DNA of 64,000 nucleotides from Pararhizobium sp. IMCC3301 (GCF_030758315.1 NZ_CP132336.1:3749001-3813000); one strand, 5' to 3'; positions 27,844-37,806 are shown, numbered from the stretch's first letter. The notes: generated from the letters alone by a model not told the origin. Program-made: numbers and translations.

Positions 27844-27951
27844 TGCCAACCTCACTATCCGGAAACATTGTCGAGAATTTATCACAAAGCTGAACCAATT
27901 GGCGGAGTTAACGCCTTTATAGTCAACAAAGCCTGAAATGGCCTGAACAGC

Positions 27952-28437
27952 TCAATCAGTGTGGGCGGGTGCCGGCTCCGGGGCCGTTGCAGGGTCATTG
28001 ATGACAGCTGCAGTTTCGGGCGCGACAGCTTGTGCCGGGCGGTAGGTGGTCGCCATAAGCCGTGTCAGTTCAATGGCTTCGGTTTCGTAACGCTGGGTGA
28101 TCAGTTCGGCAGCCGGCGTGCATGTACGGTAGAGTTGCTCCAGCAATGCGTAAGCCTTGTTGTAGCTGGCCATCATCCTGGCGCGCCGCGCAGGCACCGG
28201 TTCTTCCGCCTCCAGAAGACCGGCCATTTGCGCCTTCCAGACCCCGCTTGGTTGCCGCTTGCACAGCGGATGCAGAAATTCCAGCGAACCGATGATGCTG
28301 ACGAGCCTCAAAAGGTCAGTTTCGTAAGGCGGCTGCCCGTCACCCGGCCGTGCTGCCTGCCCATGCGCTGACATCATCAGCACAGGCAGCAGACAAACAG
28401 CAAAAAAAGAGACGGCGCGGATACGTTTGGAGATCAT
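27952..28437 (-). CDS. TIGR02301-like exported alphaproteobacterial protein
   Basis: 161 residues with a signal peptide (VSFFAVCLLPVLMMSAHGQA) and the motif IIGSLEFLHPLC, then a helical segment ending in a Cys (YRTCTPAAELITQRY). This matches my recollection of the TIGR02301 family, restricted to alphaproteobacteria and often near a Nudix gene, as here. Two conserved cysteines could form a disulfide. The C-terminal 35 residues are Ala/Pro-rich. Function unknown. Confidence 0.75.
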   Translation of the reverse strand: MISKRIRAVSFFAVCLLPVLMMSAHGQAARPGDGQPPYETDLLRLVSIIGSLEFLHPLCKRQPSGVWKAQMAGLLEAEEPVPARRARMMASYNKAYALLEQLYRTCTPAAELITQRYETEAIELTRLMATTYRPAQAVAPETAAVINDPATAPEPAPAHTD

Positions 28438-28495
28438 AAACGCACCGTGCCGCGAAGGCTTTCAAAATTCAAGAATCTTCTTGCTCTTGTTACCC

Positions 28496-29575
28496 CTATT
28501 TCTGAAGTATTTCTGCTCCGGGATGAAATGCCAGATAGGCAAAGGCGAAGGTCACGTCATAGACCACCTCGTCGCCCCGGCTACCATCGGCTTTGATTTC
28601 GTAAGCCGTGACGTTGCCCACATCGCGGCCTTCGGAAATTCGGTCTGTGTCCAGCGCGGAATTCTGGCCGCTTTCCCATGTCAGTTCCACATTGCCAAGC
28701 CTGACGGAAGCTTGTTCCCGCAAATGGGTCAGTGTGGTTGCCTTCGGCGCGCCGTCCTGTTTCACCACCACAACACGCAGCATCGGATCTATGTCATTTG
28801 GCAGATCACCGCGGAACAGCGGGTAGGGTGTGTTGCGGCTGTCATAACTGACATAAGGGTTGGAGCCGTATCTGCGCATTTTCGGATTGTTCGGCACCAG
28901 CACCTTGCCATCAGGGTTGGCATTGAGAAAACGCTCAAAGCTTTCCACGCGGCTTGGGATCATCCGCAGATCGGTGCCCAGCAGCTTGCCGACAATCGCG
29001 GTTCCGGTAAATTGCTGCCACCAGGATTCAGTCTGACGGTCATACATCACCAGATCGGAATTTCTGAGTTTTCCGGTCGTTCCGAATTCAAGCGTCAGCC
29101 CGTTGCTGGTGCGGTCAAACACCAGCGCCGAGTTGCAGAGCGGGCAATAGGTGACAGCCACGGGGGTGCCGCCAACGATGTCGTTGACGATTTCATGCCA
29201 TGTCATCACCTGCAGGGGATAGGCCCGGATATCGCCATTTATCTCAACTCTGATGACCGGCTCCAGGGCTCCCAGATTGGAAATATCCTTTGCCGTAACG
29301 AATTTCGGATCGTCAATTGACGGAATGCCGTCCCGCGGCGGGCCGCCGGACAATATCTCGTCGAAAGTGATGCTGCTCTGCGAAAAATCCGTTTGCCAGC
29401 CCTCGGATCGCCACTGATCCGGATTGGCCAGCGCCTGGCTGGCAAAAACCGCCAGAAGCGGAACGATGGTCAGAGAGAGCCAAAGCCGCGAAGCGCTGAT
29501 GGTTGCAGATTCATCCGGTGCCGCTGCCACAGCAGGTGTCGCACAGTATATGGGGGCAAACGTCAGATTCAGCAT
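28496..29575 (-). CDS. DUF3179 domain protein
   Basis: 359 residues. A hydrophobic N-terminal segment (LWLSLTIVPLLAVFASQALA) directs export. The core shows the DUF3179 signature AVTYCPLCNSALVFDR, with the preceding VMTWHEIVNDIVGG and following GKLRNSDLVMYDRQTESWWQQF. The paired cysteines (CPLC) suggest metal binding or redox, but no activity is established. The annotated start leaves a 25-residue leader before the hydrophobic part, so the true start may be further in. Confidence 0.85.
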   Translation of the reverse strand: MLNLTFAPIYCATPAVAAAPDESATISASRLWLSLTIVPLLAVFASQALANPDQWRSEGWQTDFSQSSITFDEILSGGPPRDGIPSIDDPKFVTAKDISNLGALEPVIRVEINGDIRAYPLQVMTWHEIVNDIVGGTPVAVTYCPLCNSALVFDRTSNGLTLEFGTTGKLRNSDLVMYDRQTESWWQQFTGTAIVGKLLGTDLRMIPSRVESFERFLNANPDGKVLVPNNPKMRRYGSNPYVSYDSRNTPYPLFRGDLPNDIDPMLRVVVVKQDGAPKATTLTHLREQASVRLGNVELTWESGQNSALDTDRISEGRDVGNVTAYEIKADGSRGDEVVYDVTFAFAYLAFHPGAEILQK

Positions 29576-29692
29576 GCTGTCCTCCCTGAAATTCCTCCGA
29601 GAATTTTGGTAATTCCGTGTTCATGCGAGAGTGGCATAGATGCCTGAAATCACAAATCAATCCTGTTCACAGACCTGTGAGGAGCTGCGATG

Positions 29693-30112
29693 TTACGGGG
29701 CAGGAGGGCTGTCGGCTCTGCTGCGCCGAAGAATTTCGGTCAGTCCGGGAACCGTCTGCAGCGTTGCAATGTCGTCAGGGCTGTACCAACGCGCTTCGGA
29801 CGCGTCATCTCCGGCCCGAAGTTCCCCGGCTGGATTTACTGCGCTGAGACAATGCAGTTGATAATGAAATCCGGCGCCGACGATCTCTTTCCTGTGAAAG
29901 ATATCGTGCAGCTCTGCACGCAAATTGGTTTCCTCAAACAATTCGCGCTTTGCCGCTTCCAGGATTGTCTCTCCCGGATCAACCTTGCCGCCCGGCAAAG
30001 CCCACAAATCCTTGTTCGGCTCGCGGCCCCGGCGCACCAGCAGCACCATCTCGTCATGCCAGACAGCGATACAGACCGCCGGAACCGGGGGTGCTTCAGC
30101 CGTTCGGGTCAT
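29693..30112 (-). CDS. Nudix hydrolase (ADP-ribose pyrophosphatase-like)
   Basis: 139 residues with a complete Nudix box: GGKVDPGETILEAAKRELFEETNL near residue 41, split here for length as GGKVDPGE...AAKRELFEET. Cleaves nucleoside diphosphates linked to another moiety; the exact substrate cannot be told, though the size and AVWHDEMVLLVRRG opening resemble NADH/ADP-ribose-type hydrolases of Rhizobiales. Single gene on the minus strand. Confidence 0.88.
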   Translation of the reverse strand: MTRTAEAPPVPAVCIAVWHDEMVLLVRRGREPNKDLWALPGGKVDPGETILEAAKRELFEETNLRAELHDIFHRKEIVGAGFHYQLHCLSAVNPAGELRAGDDASEARWYSPDDIATLQTVPGLTEILRRSRADSPPAP

Positions 30113-30271
30113 TGCTCAGCATTCATCGTCACTGTCCAGACATACCAGGTTCGCAGCCAGGGAATTTGACCGCAGTAAATCGCATCATCACCGTGATTTC
30201 CAGATTGAATCACTGTATAGCTGGCGGCGTTGCCGTTTCAGACCGGTCTGCTTCAGGAGGTTCATCGTCAG

Positions 30272-31006
30272 GTGTGCGGACGCTTTACACTTACCCATCC
30301 CAATGAGGCTGTGGCCGCACTGTTTGATTATCATCAGGAAGACCGGGCTGCGGAAGACTTTCCGCCGCGATACAATATCGCGCCGACCCAGCCAATTGCC
30401 ACCATCCGTGTGGAACAGGCGCGGCGGGTTTTGCGTCTGGTGCGCTGGGGGCTGGTACCCGAATGGGTCAAAGAGCCGCAGACATTCAGCCTGCTGATCA
30501 ATGCCAGAACGGAAACCGTTCTGGAAAAACCCAGTTTCAGGGGCTCGATACGGCATCATCGCTGCCTCGTCCCTGCGTCAGGCTATTTCGAATGGCGCCG
30601 CGATGGCGAGCGCAAGCAGCCCTATTATATCCGGCCCAGACATCACGGCGTGTTCGCCATGGCCGGTCTGTGGGCGGAATGGTCCGGACCCGACGGTAAT
30701 CTGATCGATTCGGGGGCCTTGCTGACCCAGGCGGCAAATCAAACGCTTTCAAAAATTCATCACAGAATGCCTGTTGTGCTGCCGGCAGAGCACTTTGACG
30801 AATGGCTCGACGTCACCCATGTGGATTCCAAACAGGCCCACAAGCTGTTGCATCCCGTATCGGATGATTTCTTCGAAGCGGTGCCGGTCAGCACCCGCGT
30901 CAATTCTGTGCGCAATGACGATCCTGAGCTGGTGAGCGAAATCGTCATGGAAAATCCGCAAAAGCCTGAACCGGCCGCACCGGCCTCGCAAATGGATTTG
31001 TTTTAA
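30272..31006 (+). CDS. yedK: SRAP-domain (HMCES/YedK) abasic-site crosslinking protein
   Basis: Forms a covalent thiazolidine link to abasic sites in single-stranded DNA and so shields them. The catalytic Cys is residue 2 (start then CGRFTLTHP), exposed after Met removal. Other conserved elements are YNIAPTQ, LVRWGLVPEW, INARTETV, RCLVPASGYFEW (active Glu) and IHHRMPV (active His). The start is GTG at 30272, fixed by the need for Cys2, with AGGAGG 11 bases upstream. Length 244 aa. Confidence 0.93.
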   Translation: MCGRFTLTHPNEAVAALFDYHQEDRAAEDFPPRYNIAPTQPIATIRVEQARRVLRLVRWGLVPEWVKEPQTFSLLINARTETVLEKPSFRGSIRHHRCLVPASGYFEWRRDGERKQPYYIRPRHHGVFAMAGLWAEWSGPDGNLIDSGALLTQAANQTLSKIHHRMPVVLPAEHFDEWLDVTHVDSKQAHKLLHPVSDDFFEAVPVSTRVNSVRNDDPELVSEIVMENPQKPEPAAPASQMDLF

Positions 31007-31061
31007 AGGGTGGCGCAATGCTGCATGCCTTGCAAGTTAGCCAAATCGGACAGGCAGAGTA

Positions 31062-31709
31062 ATGGAATTGAATGCTGTGACTGAAATTGATGTGCAACAG
31101 GCGTTCAATATTTTCGCCCTGATCGGTACGGCCGTGTTTGCCATCAGCGGTGCATTGCTCGGTCTGCGCAACCGGATGGATGTTGTCGGGGTTTCATTCG
31201 TTGCCACGGTGACCGGTGTCGGCGGCGGCACCCTGCGCGATCTTCTGCTCGGTGCGACACCGGTAAGCTGGGTCGTGCGGCCTCTGGAACTTGAAATCTG
31301 CATTGTCAGCGCCGTACTGGTCAGCCTGCTCAATTCCAGATTGCTGGGCCGCCGTATGCAGTGGCTGCTCTATGCTGATGCTGCCGGACTGGCGCTGTTT
31401 TGTGTGCTTGGCGCAGCCAAAGCCGAAGCGGCCGGGGCGCATCCGCTGGTGGCGATCCTGTTTGGAGCGATGAGCGCCAGTTTCGGCGGGCTGTTGCGCG
31501 ATGTGATCTGCAATGAGGTGCCGGTCATCATGCGTCGTGAAATCTATATCACTGCGGCGCTGGCGGGCGCTTCAGTCTATATACTGCTGCCCGCGTCGCT
31601 GGGATTTGACGTGCGTGGCCTTGCCGGATTGATCGTCGCTCTGGTGCTGCGCGTCTCGGCAATTCACTTTGGTTGGAACCTGCCATTTCCCAAATATAAG
31701 TCTGATTAA
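31062..31709 (+). CDS. TRIC-type cation channel family protein (UPF0126)
   Basis: 215 residues, about six or seven membrane helices, built of two repeats: the glycine-rich RD motifs GVGGGTLRDLLLG and FGGLLRDVICNE lie at matching positions. Prokaryotic homologues of trimeric intracellular cation channels conduct K+ or Na+; the physiological role is not settled. Stand-alone gene. Confidence 0.87.
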   Translation: MELNAVTEIDVQQAFNIFALIGTAVFAISGALLGLRNRMDVVGVSFVATVTGVGGGTLRDLLLGATPVSWVVRPLELEICIVSAVLVSLLNSRLLGRRMQWLLYADAAGLALFCVLGAAKAEAAGAHPLVAILFGAMSASFGGLLRDVICNEVPVIMRREIYITAALAGASVYILLPASLGFDVRGLAGLIVALVLRVSAIHFGWNLPFPKYKSD

Positions 31710-31844
31710 GCCGGCGATCCGAAAGGGGAATGCCAGTTGATGTTATCCCATTGCCAGAGTTTGACGCAGTTAGTACCGTGAAAACCGCGCAATCAGCCAT
31801 CCAGAAGCGATGATCGTCTGGTTGCCTCCAATAGCCAACTCGTT

Positions 31845-32489
31845 ATGCAGGATGCATGCTCAAGGAAGTTATCTTTGCTCAAACATAAAACCTACAATCG
31901 TATCGCCCGGCTTTATGATATCCTGGATCTTCCATTTGAACATGGCCGCTACAAACCCTTGCGAAGAGTGCTGTTTGACGGAGTGAATGGCGCTTTGCTC
32001 GATGCCGGCGTTGGCACAGGGCGGAATTTCCCTTTTTACCCAAACGGGTCAAAGGTCGTCGGGATTGATCTCAGTTCGGCCATGCTGGCGCGCGCCAGGC
32101 AACGCAGGGATAAGCTCGGCACGCCGGTTGATTTACGTGAAATGAATGTGATGGAAATGGATTTTGCCGATGACAGTTTCGACGCTGTCGTCTCGACCTT
32201 TCTTTTTTGCGTTCTGGACGCCGAGCACCAGCTGCCCGCCCTCAAAGAACTGAACCGGGTTTGCAGACCGGGCGGCACAATCCACATTCTGGAATACGCA
32301 TTGTCAGAAAATCCCCTGCGTCGTTCCATCATGAAGCTATGGGCACCTTGGGTGCGTTTCGCATATGGCGCTGAGTTCAATCGCAACACGGAACAATATC
32401 TCGAGGCCGCAGGGTTGGACCTGGTTGAAAAGAAGTTCCTTTATAAGGATATCATCAAGCTTTTAACGGTTCGGCCGAAAACAAGCTGA
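31845..32489 (+). CDS. Class I SAM-dependent methyltransferase
   Basis: 214 residues. Motif I is LLDAGVGTGRNFPFY, followed by VVGIDLSSAML; motif post-II is FDAVVSTFLFCVLD. The N-terminal YNRIARLYDILDLPFE is like UbiE and the short phosphatidylethanolamine N-methyltransferases of alphaproteobacteria. A phospholipid methylation role is possible but not shown. Start uncertain, weak Shine-Dalgarno. Confidence 0.8.
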   Translation: MQDACSRKLSLLKHKTYNRIARLYDILDLPFEHGRYKPLRRVLFDGVNGALLDAGVGTGRNFPFYPNGSKVVGIDLSSAMLARARQRRDKLGTPVDLREMNVMEMDFADDSFDAVVSTFLFCVLDAEHQLPALKELNRVCRPGGTIHILEYALSENPLRRSIMKLWAPWVRFAYGAEFNRNTEQYLEAAGLDLVEKKFLYKDIIKLLTVRPKTS

Positions 32490-32514
32490 TACGGCATCAA
32501 AGCCCGCCAGGCCC

Positions 32515-33924
32515 TCACAACTCTGGCGGCAACAGGGCCCCGGGATTGAACAGGCCGTCCGGATCAAGGCACTGTTTGACGCGGCGCATCAGGTCCAGTT
32601 CAACGTCCGATTTGATCTGTGGCATCAATTTGGCTTTGAGCCGGCCGATGCCGTGCTCAGCGGATACAGAGCCGTTATAGTCGGCGACAATGTCGTGCAC
32701 CACAGTGTTGATCCGGTCCCATTGCGCCAGAAACGCCTCCTTGTCGCCGCCAATCGGCTGGCTCACATTAAAATGGATATTGCCGTCGCCTAGATGCCCG
32801 AAAGCGACCGGCCGGCAGTTCGCAATAATGGCTTTCACCGCCGCACTGGCCTCAACAATGAAATCCGGCATTCTTGACACCGGCACAGAGACATCATGTT
32901 TAATCGATCCGCCCTCATGTTTCTGCACTTCCGACAATCCATGTCGCATACGCCAGAACTCGGCCTGCTGGCTCGAAGAGGCGGCCAGGGCCGCATCGGC
33001 AACATGGCCCTTTTCGGAGGCCGCCTGAAAGGCTTCGAGCATCAGCGCTTCCGCTTCTTCCTCGGACCGGCCGCTGGAAATTTCAACCAGGGCGTACCAC
33101 GGGTAGGAGCCCTGCAACGGGTCGCGTGCCCCTTCAAGATGCCGGATGGTAAATTCGACCCCGATGCGCGGCATCAGCTCAAAGCCGGTGAGATTGGATC
33201 CGGCAAGGCCCTGGGCGATATTCAATGTGGCCAGCGCCGCATGCGGCGAGGCGAAGCCCATGAAGGCGACCTGCCGCCCTTTCGGCTTGGGAAACAGTTT
33301 CAGGACGGCCGCGGTGACAAAGCCCAAAGTCCCTTCGCCGCCGATGAATAATTGTTTCAGGTCGTAACCTGTGTTGTTCTTGTGCAGGGCGCGCAGACCG
33401 TTCCAGATTCGCCCATCGGCCAGCACAACTTCCAGTCCAAGCACCAGATTACGCGTATTGCCATAGGCCAGCACGCCGGTTCCGCCCGCATTGGTGGAGA
33501 TGTTTCCGCCGATCTGACAGGAACCCTGCGCGCCCAGGGCCAGCGGGAAAAACCGCTCTGCGGCATCGGCTGCCTGCTGTATCCGCTCCAGCACGACACC
33601 GGCTTCCACAGTGATGGAATTGCCGTCTGAATCCAGCTTGCGAATGGCGCTTAGCCGTTCTGCGGAAAGGATTATATGTGCCTTGGCATCATCCGGTATC
33701 TGACCGCCCACAAGCCCTGTATTGCCGCCTTGCGGGACGATCTTCAACTGGTGTCGTGCCGCCAGGCGGACGGCGTCTGAAACCGCCTGTGTGCTGGATG
33801 GTCTCAGCACTGCAAGTGCCTGGCCGTGAAACAGGCCGCGCCATTCGCTCAGATAGGGTGCCATCGCTTCAGCGCTGCTGAGAACAGCGCCTTTGCCAAG
33901 TGCGTTTTCGAATTCCTCTAGCAT
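32515..33924 (-). CDS. FAD-linked oxidase (D-lactate/D-2-hydroxyacid dehydrogenase-like)
   Basis: 469 residues of the GlcD/DLD group. The FAD-binding PCMH domain has VPQGGNTGLVGGQ near residue 64 and GSCQIGGNISTNAGGTGVLAYGN near 135. The C-terminal cap has VAFGHLGDGNIHFNVSQP (metal/substrate histidines) and SAEHGIGRLK. It oxidises a D-2-hydroxy acid, possibly D-2-hydroxyglutarate or D-lactate; the substrate is not determined. It is convergent with the methyltransferase gene and divergent from fabI. Confidence 0.9.
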   Translation of the reverse strand: MLEEFENALGKGAVLSSAEAMAPYLSEWRGLFHGQALAVLRPSSTQAVSDAVRLAARHQLKIVPQGGNTGLVGGQIPDDAKAHIILSAERLSAIRKLDSDGNSITVEAGVVLERIQQAADAAERFFPLALGAQGSCQIGGNISTNAGGTGVLAYGNTRNLVLGLEVVLADGRIWNGLRALHKNNTGYDLKQLFIGGEGTLGFVTAAVLKLFPKPKGRQVAFMGFASPHAALATLNIAQGLAGSNLTGFELMPRIGVEFTIRHLEGARDPLQGSYPWYALVEISSGRSEEEAEALMLEAFQAASEKGHVADAALAASSSQQAEFWRMRHGLSEVQKHEGGSIKHDVSVPVSRMPDFIVEASAAVKAIIANCRPVAFGHLGDGNIHFNVSQPIGGDKEAFLAQWDRINTVVHDIVADYNGSVSAEHGIGRLKAKLMPQIKSDVELDLMRRVKQCLDPDGLFNPGALLPPEL

Positions 33925-34086
33925 AGCTGCATTTCACCGGGCCTGACTGATTGTTGCAATTGCTTGATGCGGCAAAGCGGCTGTGGCATAAGCCGCTTCG
34001 ATCCAGGGTCTGGACTCAGACCATAAACATCACAGACATTGCATCACCCGACGGCTTGCTTGCAAGACTATTCAAGGACGTTTTTC

Positions 34087-34920
34087 ATGGCTGACCAACC
34101 CGCCACTTTTTCCGGTAATATCATGAAGGGCAAGAAGGGCCTGATCATGGGTCTTGCCAATAATCGCTCAATTGCCTGGGGCATTGCCAAAGCCTGTCAC
34201 GAGCAGGGCGCGGATCTGGCATTTACCTATCAGGGCGATGCGTTGAAAAAGCGGGTGGAACCACTGGTTGCAGAATTGGGTGGCCATGTGGCCGGCCATT
34301 GTGATGTGACGGATACAGCTTCAATGGATGCTGTTTTTGCCGATCTGGAACAGCATTGGGGCAAGCTCGATTTTGTCGTGCACGCCATTGCATTTTCCGA
34401 CAAGGGCGAACTGACCGGGCGTTATGTCGATACGTCCGAGGCAAATTTTCAGAGAACGATGCAGATATCGGTGTACTCGCTGACTGCCGTTGCCCAGCGG
34501 GCTGAAAAACTCATGAGCGATGGCGGCTCGATCCTGACCCTGACCTATTATGGTGCGGAAAAGGTAATGCCGCACTACAATGTCATGGGCGTTGCCAAAG
34601 CCGGGCTGGAAGCCTCGGTGCGCTATCTGGCGGTGGATCTTGGTCCGAAGAATATCCGCGTCAATGCCCTGTCAGCCGGGCCGATCAAGACACTGGCAGC
34701 CTCCGGCATCGGTGATTTCCGCTATATTCTGGAATGGAATGAAAACAACTCGCCCCTGCGCCAGACCGTGACGACCGATCAGGTCGGCCGTTCGGCGTTT
34801 TATCTGTTGTCGGATCTCAGCTCCGGTGTCACCGGCGAGGTTCATCATGTGGATTCCGGATATCATGTAGTTGGCATGAAGGCGGTTGATGCGCCTGATA
34901 TCGTCGTCGACAGAAAGTAA
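34087..34920 (+). CDS. fabI: Enoyl-acyl carrier protein reductase (NADH)
   Basis: Last reductive step of each fatty-acid elongation cycle. 277 residues. NAD-binding segment GLIMGLANNRSIAWGIA, catalytic Tyr and Lys in YNVMGVAKAG (Tyr-x6-Lys), and the substrate-loop AGPIKTLAASGIGDF. The start ATG at 34087 (MADQPATF) fits the family; a longer ORF from 34039 is not supported. Just upstream (34007-34022) a GGTCTG/CAGACC hairpin contains the sequence that recurs near 39,100. Followed by a phosphatase gene seven bases later. Confidence 0.95.
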   Translation: MADQPATFSGNIMKGKKGLIMGLANNRSIAWGIAKACHEQGADLAFTYQGDALKKRVEPLVAELGGHVAGHCDVTDTASMDAVFADLEQHWGKLDFVVHAIAFSDKGELTGRYVDTSEANFQRTMQISVYSLTAVAQRAEKLMSDGGSILTLTYYGAEKVMPHYNVMGVAKAGLEASVRYLAVDLGPKNIRVNALSAGPIKTLAASGIGDFRYILEWNENNSPLRQTVTTDQVGRSAFYLLSDLSSGVTGEVHHVDSGYHVVGMKAVDAPDIVVDRK

Positions 34921-34927
34921 GACCGCA

Positions 34928-35506
34928 GTGAAACACGTCATTTATTTCGTCCGCCACGGCGAGACGGACTGGAACCGTCTGGGCAAGCTGCAGGGCCAGC
35001 AGGACATTCCCTTGAATGCTCTGGGCCGGGATCAGGCGCGCCGCAACGGACGCACGCTCAAGGCGCATCTGCCCTCTCTGGACCTGCCATTTCTGGCCAG
35101 CCCGATGAAGCGCACCAGCGAAACCATGGAACTTGTGCGCGGCGAACTTGGTCTGCCGGTATCGGATTATGCAACTGACGAGCGGCTGAAAGAAATCCGC
35201 TTCGGAAAATTTGAAGGCTTTACGGCCGATGAAATTGAACAGCAGCAGCCGGAACTGGCTGCCAAACGCCACAAAGACAAGTTTCACTTCACGCCGCCCG
35301 ACGGCGAGAGCTATGCCATGCTGATGCAGCGGGTCCGCGCTGTGGTTGAGGAAATCGACAGCGATATGGTGATCGTATCTCATGGCGGCGTCAGTCGGGT
35401 GTTTCGCGGCATTCTGCAGAATTTGCCTGAAGCCGATATCATCTCGCTGCCGACGCCGCAGGATCAGGTCATGCAATTTGTCGACGGGCGTGTCGTGCTG
35501 TTGTAA
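34928..35506 (+). CDS. Histidine phosphatase family protein (phosphoglycerate mutase-like)
   Basis: 192 residues starting at GTG 34928 with KHVIYFVRHGETDWN, the RHGE phosphohistidine motif. Second catalytic His in VIVSHGGVSRVFRG. Too short for, and lacking the insert of, a cofactor-dependent mutase, so a phosphatase is more likely. Known neighbour of fabI in Rhizobiales. Substrate unknown. Confidence 0.88.
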   Translation: MKHVIYFVRHGETDWNRLGKLQGQQDIPLNALGRDQARRNGRTLKAHLPSLDLPFLASPMKRTSETMELVRGELGLPVSDYATDERLKEIRFGKFEGFTADEIEQQQPELAAKRHKDKFHFTPPDGESYAMLMQRVRAVVEEIDSDMVIVSHGGVSRVFRGILQNLPEADIISLPTPQDQVMQFVDGRVVLL

Positions 35507-35579
35507 GCGCGCCGTGTCGTTTGACGAAAAGCCTGCACTCACATAAACACCGAACAACACAAATTAGCGGCGTAGTTCC

Positions 35580-36668
35580 ATGTCTCACAACAGTTTCGGT
35601 CATCTGTTCCGCATTACTACCTGGGGCGAAAGCCACGGCCCGGGACTGGGCTGTGTGATCGATGGCTGTCCGCCCCGTCTCGTCATATCGGAAGAGATGA
35701 TCCAGCAATGGATGAACAAGCGCCGCCCCGGCCAATCGCGCTTTACCACCCAGCGCAAGGAGCTCGATCTGGTGCGCATCCTCTCCGGCGTTTTCCCCGA
35801 CGAGGAAACCGGCGAATTGCTGACCACAGGCACGCCGATTTCACTGATGATCGAGAATGTCGATCAGCGTTCCAAGGATTATTCGGAAATCAAGGAAAGC
35901 TATCGGCCTGGCCATGCCGATTTTACCTATGACGCCAAATACGGCATTCGCGACTATCGCGGCGGCGGCCGCTCTTCAGCGCGCGAGACTGCGGCGCGGG
36001 TGGCTGCCGGTGCGATTGCTCGCCAGGTGATCAATCCGATGCGGGTGCGCGGCGCTTTGGTCCAGATCGGGGAAATCGCGGTCGACCGCAACCGCTGGGA
36101 CTGGGATGAAATCGACAATAACCCGTTTTTCTGCCCTGATCCGGTGGTCGCCAAGGAGTGGGAATCCTATCTCGATGGCATCCGCAAATCCGGGTCCAGT
36201 ATCGGCGCAATCATTGAAGTGGTGGCCGACGCAGTGCCAGCCGGACTTGGCGCGCCGGTCTATGGCAAACTTGATCAGGATATTGCCTCTGCGCTGATGT
36301 CCATCAATGCAGTCAAGGGCGTGGAGATCGGCAATGGGTTTGAAGCTGCGCGTTTGAGCGGCGAGGACAATGCCGATGAAATGCGCATCGGCGCCGATGG
36401 CAAGCCGGTGTTTCTGTCAAACAAATCCGGCGGAGTTCTTGGCGGCATTTCATCGGGAGAGCCGGTCGTCGCCCGTTTCGCCATGAAACCAACGTCGTCA
36501 ATCCTGACCACCCGCAAAAGTGTCACCCGCAGCGGCGAGGAAGTGGATCTGCGCACCAAGGGGCGTCACGACCCTTGCGTCGGCATCCGGGCAGTTCCCA
36601 TCGGAGAGGCGATGATGGCCTGTGTACTGGCCGATCATCTGCTCCGTCACCGTGGCCAAAACGGATAG
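35580..36668 (+). CDS. aroC: Chorismate synthase
   Basis: FMN-dependent last step of the shikimate pathway. 362 residues. Diagnostic motifs: [12 protein letters not shown] at the N-terminus, [13 protein letters not shown] near residue 47, [24 protein letters not shown] near 120 and [17 protein letters not shown] near the C-terminus. ATG 35580 fits. It is followed 16 bp later by ribB. Confidence 0.97.
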   Translation: MSHNSFGHLFRITTWGESHGPGLGCVIDGCPPRLVISEEMIQQWMNKRRPGQSRFTTQRKELDLVRILSGVFPDEETGELLTTGTPISLMIENVDQRSKDYSEIKESYRPGHADFTYDAKYGIRDYRGGGRSSARETAARVAAGAIARQVINPMRVRGALVQIGEIAVDRNRWDWDEIDNNPFFCPDPVVAKEWESYLDGIRKSGSSIGAIIEVVADAVPAGLGAPVYGKLDQDIASALMSINAVKGVEIGNGFEAARLSGEDNADEMRIGADGKPVFLSNKSGGVLGGISSGEPVVARFAMKPTSSILTTRKSVTRSGEEVDLRTKGRHDPCVGIRAVPIGEAMMACVLADHLLRHRGQNG

Positions 36669-36684
36669 ATTAACGGATAGATTT

Positions 36685-37806
36685 ATGAGTGAAGACAATT
36701 TGCGTGTGCGTCAGGCTATCGAGGCCTTCAAAGCTGGAGAAATGATCGTCGTCACCGATGATGATGATCGCGAGAATGAGGGCGATCTCATTGTTGCCGC
36801 GGTGCATTGTACGCCGGAACATATGGCCTTCATGGTCCGTCATACCAGCGGCATTGTCTGTGCGCCGCTCAGCCGCCAGGAAGCAGCGCGCCTGCAGTTG
36901 CAACCCATGGTGGCGCATAATGATGCGCCTCACAGCACCGCATTCACGGTGTCGGTGGATTATCGCCACGACACCACCACCGGTATTTCCGCTGCAGAAA
37001 GATGTTCGACGGTTCGCGCTTTGGCCAATCCCAATGCCGGCGCGGCGGATTTCGTGCGTCCGGGACATATCTTTCCGCTGGTCGCCAAAGAGGGCGGTGT
37101 GCTGACGCGGTCCGGCCATACTGAAGCGGCGGTGGATCTGTGCCAGTTGGCGGAGCTGCCGCCAGTTGGCGTTATCTCCGAACTCGTCAATGATGACGGG
37201 TCCGTCAAGCGCGGACCGGACGTTGCCAAATTTGCCGCAGAGCACGGCCTGAAGTCGATTTCGGTCGCCGAACTGATCGCCTACCGGCAGCGCCGGGAAA
37301 AGCTGGTCGAGCGGGTCGGCGAGCGCCGTATTCAAACACGCTTTGGCGCAGCACTTGCGATTTCCTATCGCACGCCATTTGATCCGATGCAGCATCTGGC
37401 GCTGGTATTCGGCAATATTCATGATGGCAAGCCGGTGCCGGTGCGGCTGCATTTGGAAGATGTTCTGGGCGATGTGTTCGGCACCAATCAGGCCTTGCAG
37501 AGCGGCGTTGCCTCAATTGCCGAAGGGGGCAGGGGCATAATTGTCTATCTGCGTGAGGGCGCGGCCGGCGTAACCCCGGATTCCGAGCGCGGAGCGCGTG
37601 GACCGAGCCATTCTGACGATCAGGCAGAAAGCCACGCTTCAACGAAAATCCGCGAGGACAGTTGGCGCGAAATCGGGCTCGGCGCTCAAATTCTGCGCGA
37701 TCTGGATGTCTCCGACATCCGTTTGCTGGCCTCCCGCAAACGCCATTATGTCGGCCTCAGCGGATTCGGTATTACAATTTCAGAGACTGACATCCTGGAC
37801 GTTTGA
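36685..37806 (+). CDS. ribB: 3,4-dihydroxy-2-butanone 4-phosphate synthase with a degenerate GTP-cyclohydrolase-like domain
   Basis: Riboflavin synthesis enzyme making DHBP from ribulose 5-phosphate. Residues about 1-205 are the DHBP synthase with DDDDRENEGDL, TTTGISAAERCSTV and RSGHTEAAVDL. Residues about 210-373 resemble GTP cyclohydrolase II, but the zinc-binding Cys cluster is gone: where active RibA has a CxxD..C.C pattern this has LHLEDVLGDVFGTNQAL. So the second domain should not cyclise GTP. Such RibB plus RibX-like fusions are known in alphaproteobacteria. A direct repeat (ACGGATAGATT) at 36661-36683 overlaps the start region. The last 27 bp overlap the convergent MFS gene. Confidence 0.92.
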   Translation: MSEDNLRVRQAIEAFKAGEMIVVTDDDDRENEGDLIVAAVHCTPEHMAFMVRHTSGIVCAPLSRQEAARLQLQPMVAHNDAPHSTAFTVSVDYRHDTTTGISAAERCSTVRALANPNAGAADFVRPGHIFPLVAKEGGVLTRSGHTEAAVDLCQLAELPPVGVISELVNDDGSVKRGPDVAKFAAEHGLKSISVAELIAYRQRREKLVERVGERRIQTRFGAALAISYRTPFDPMQHLALVFGNIHDGKPVPVRLHLEDVLGDVFGTNQALQSGVASIAEGGRGIIVYLREGAAGVTPDSERGARGPSHSDDQAESHASTKIREDSWREIGLGAQILRDLDVSDIRLLASRKRHYVGLSGFGITISETDILDV

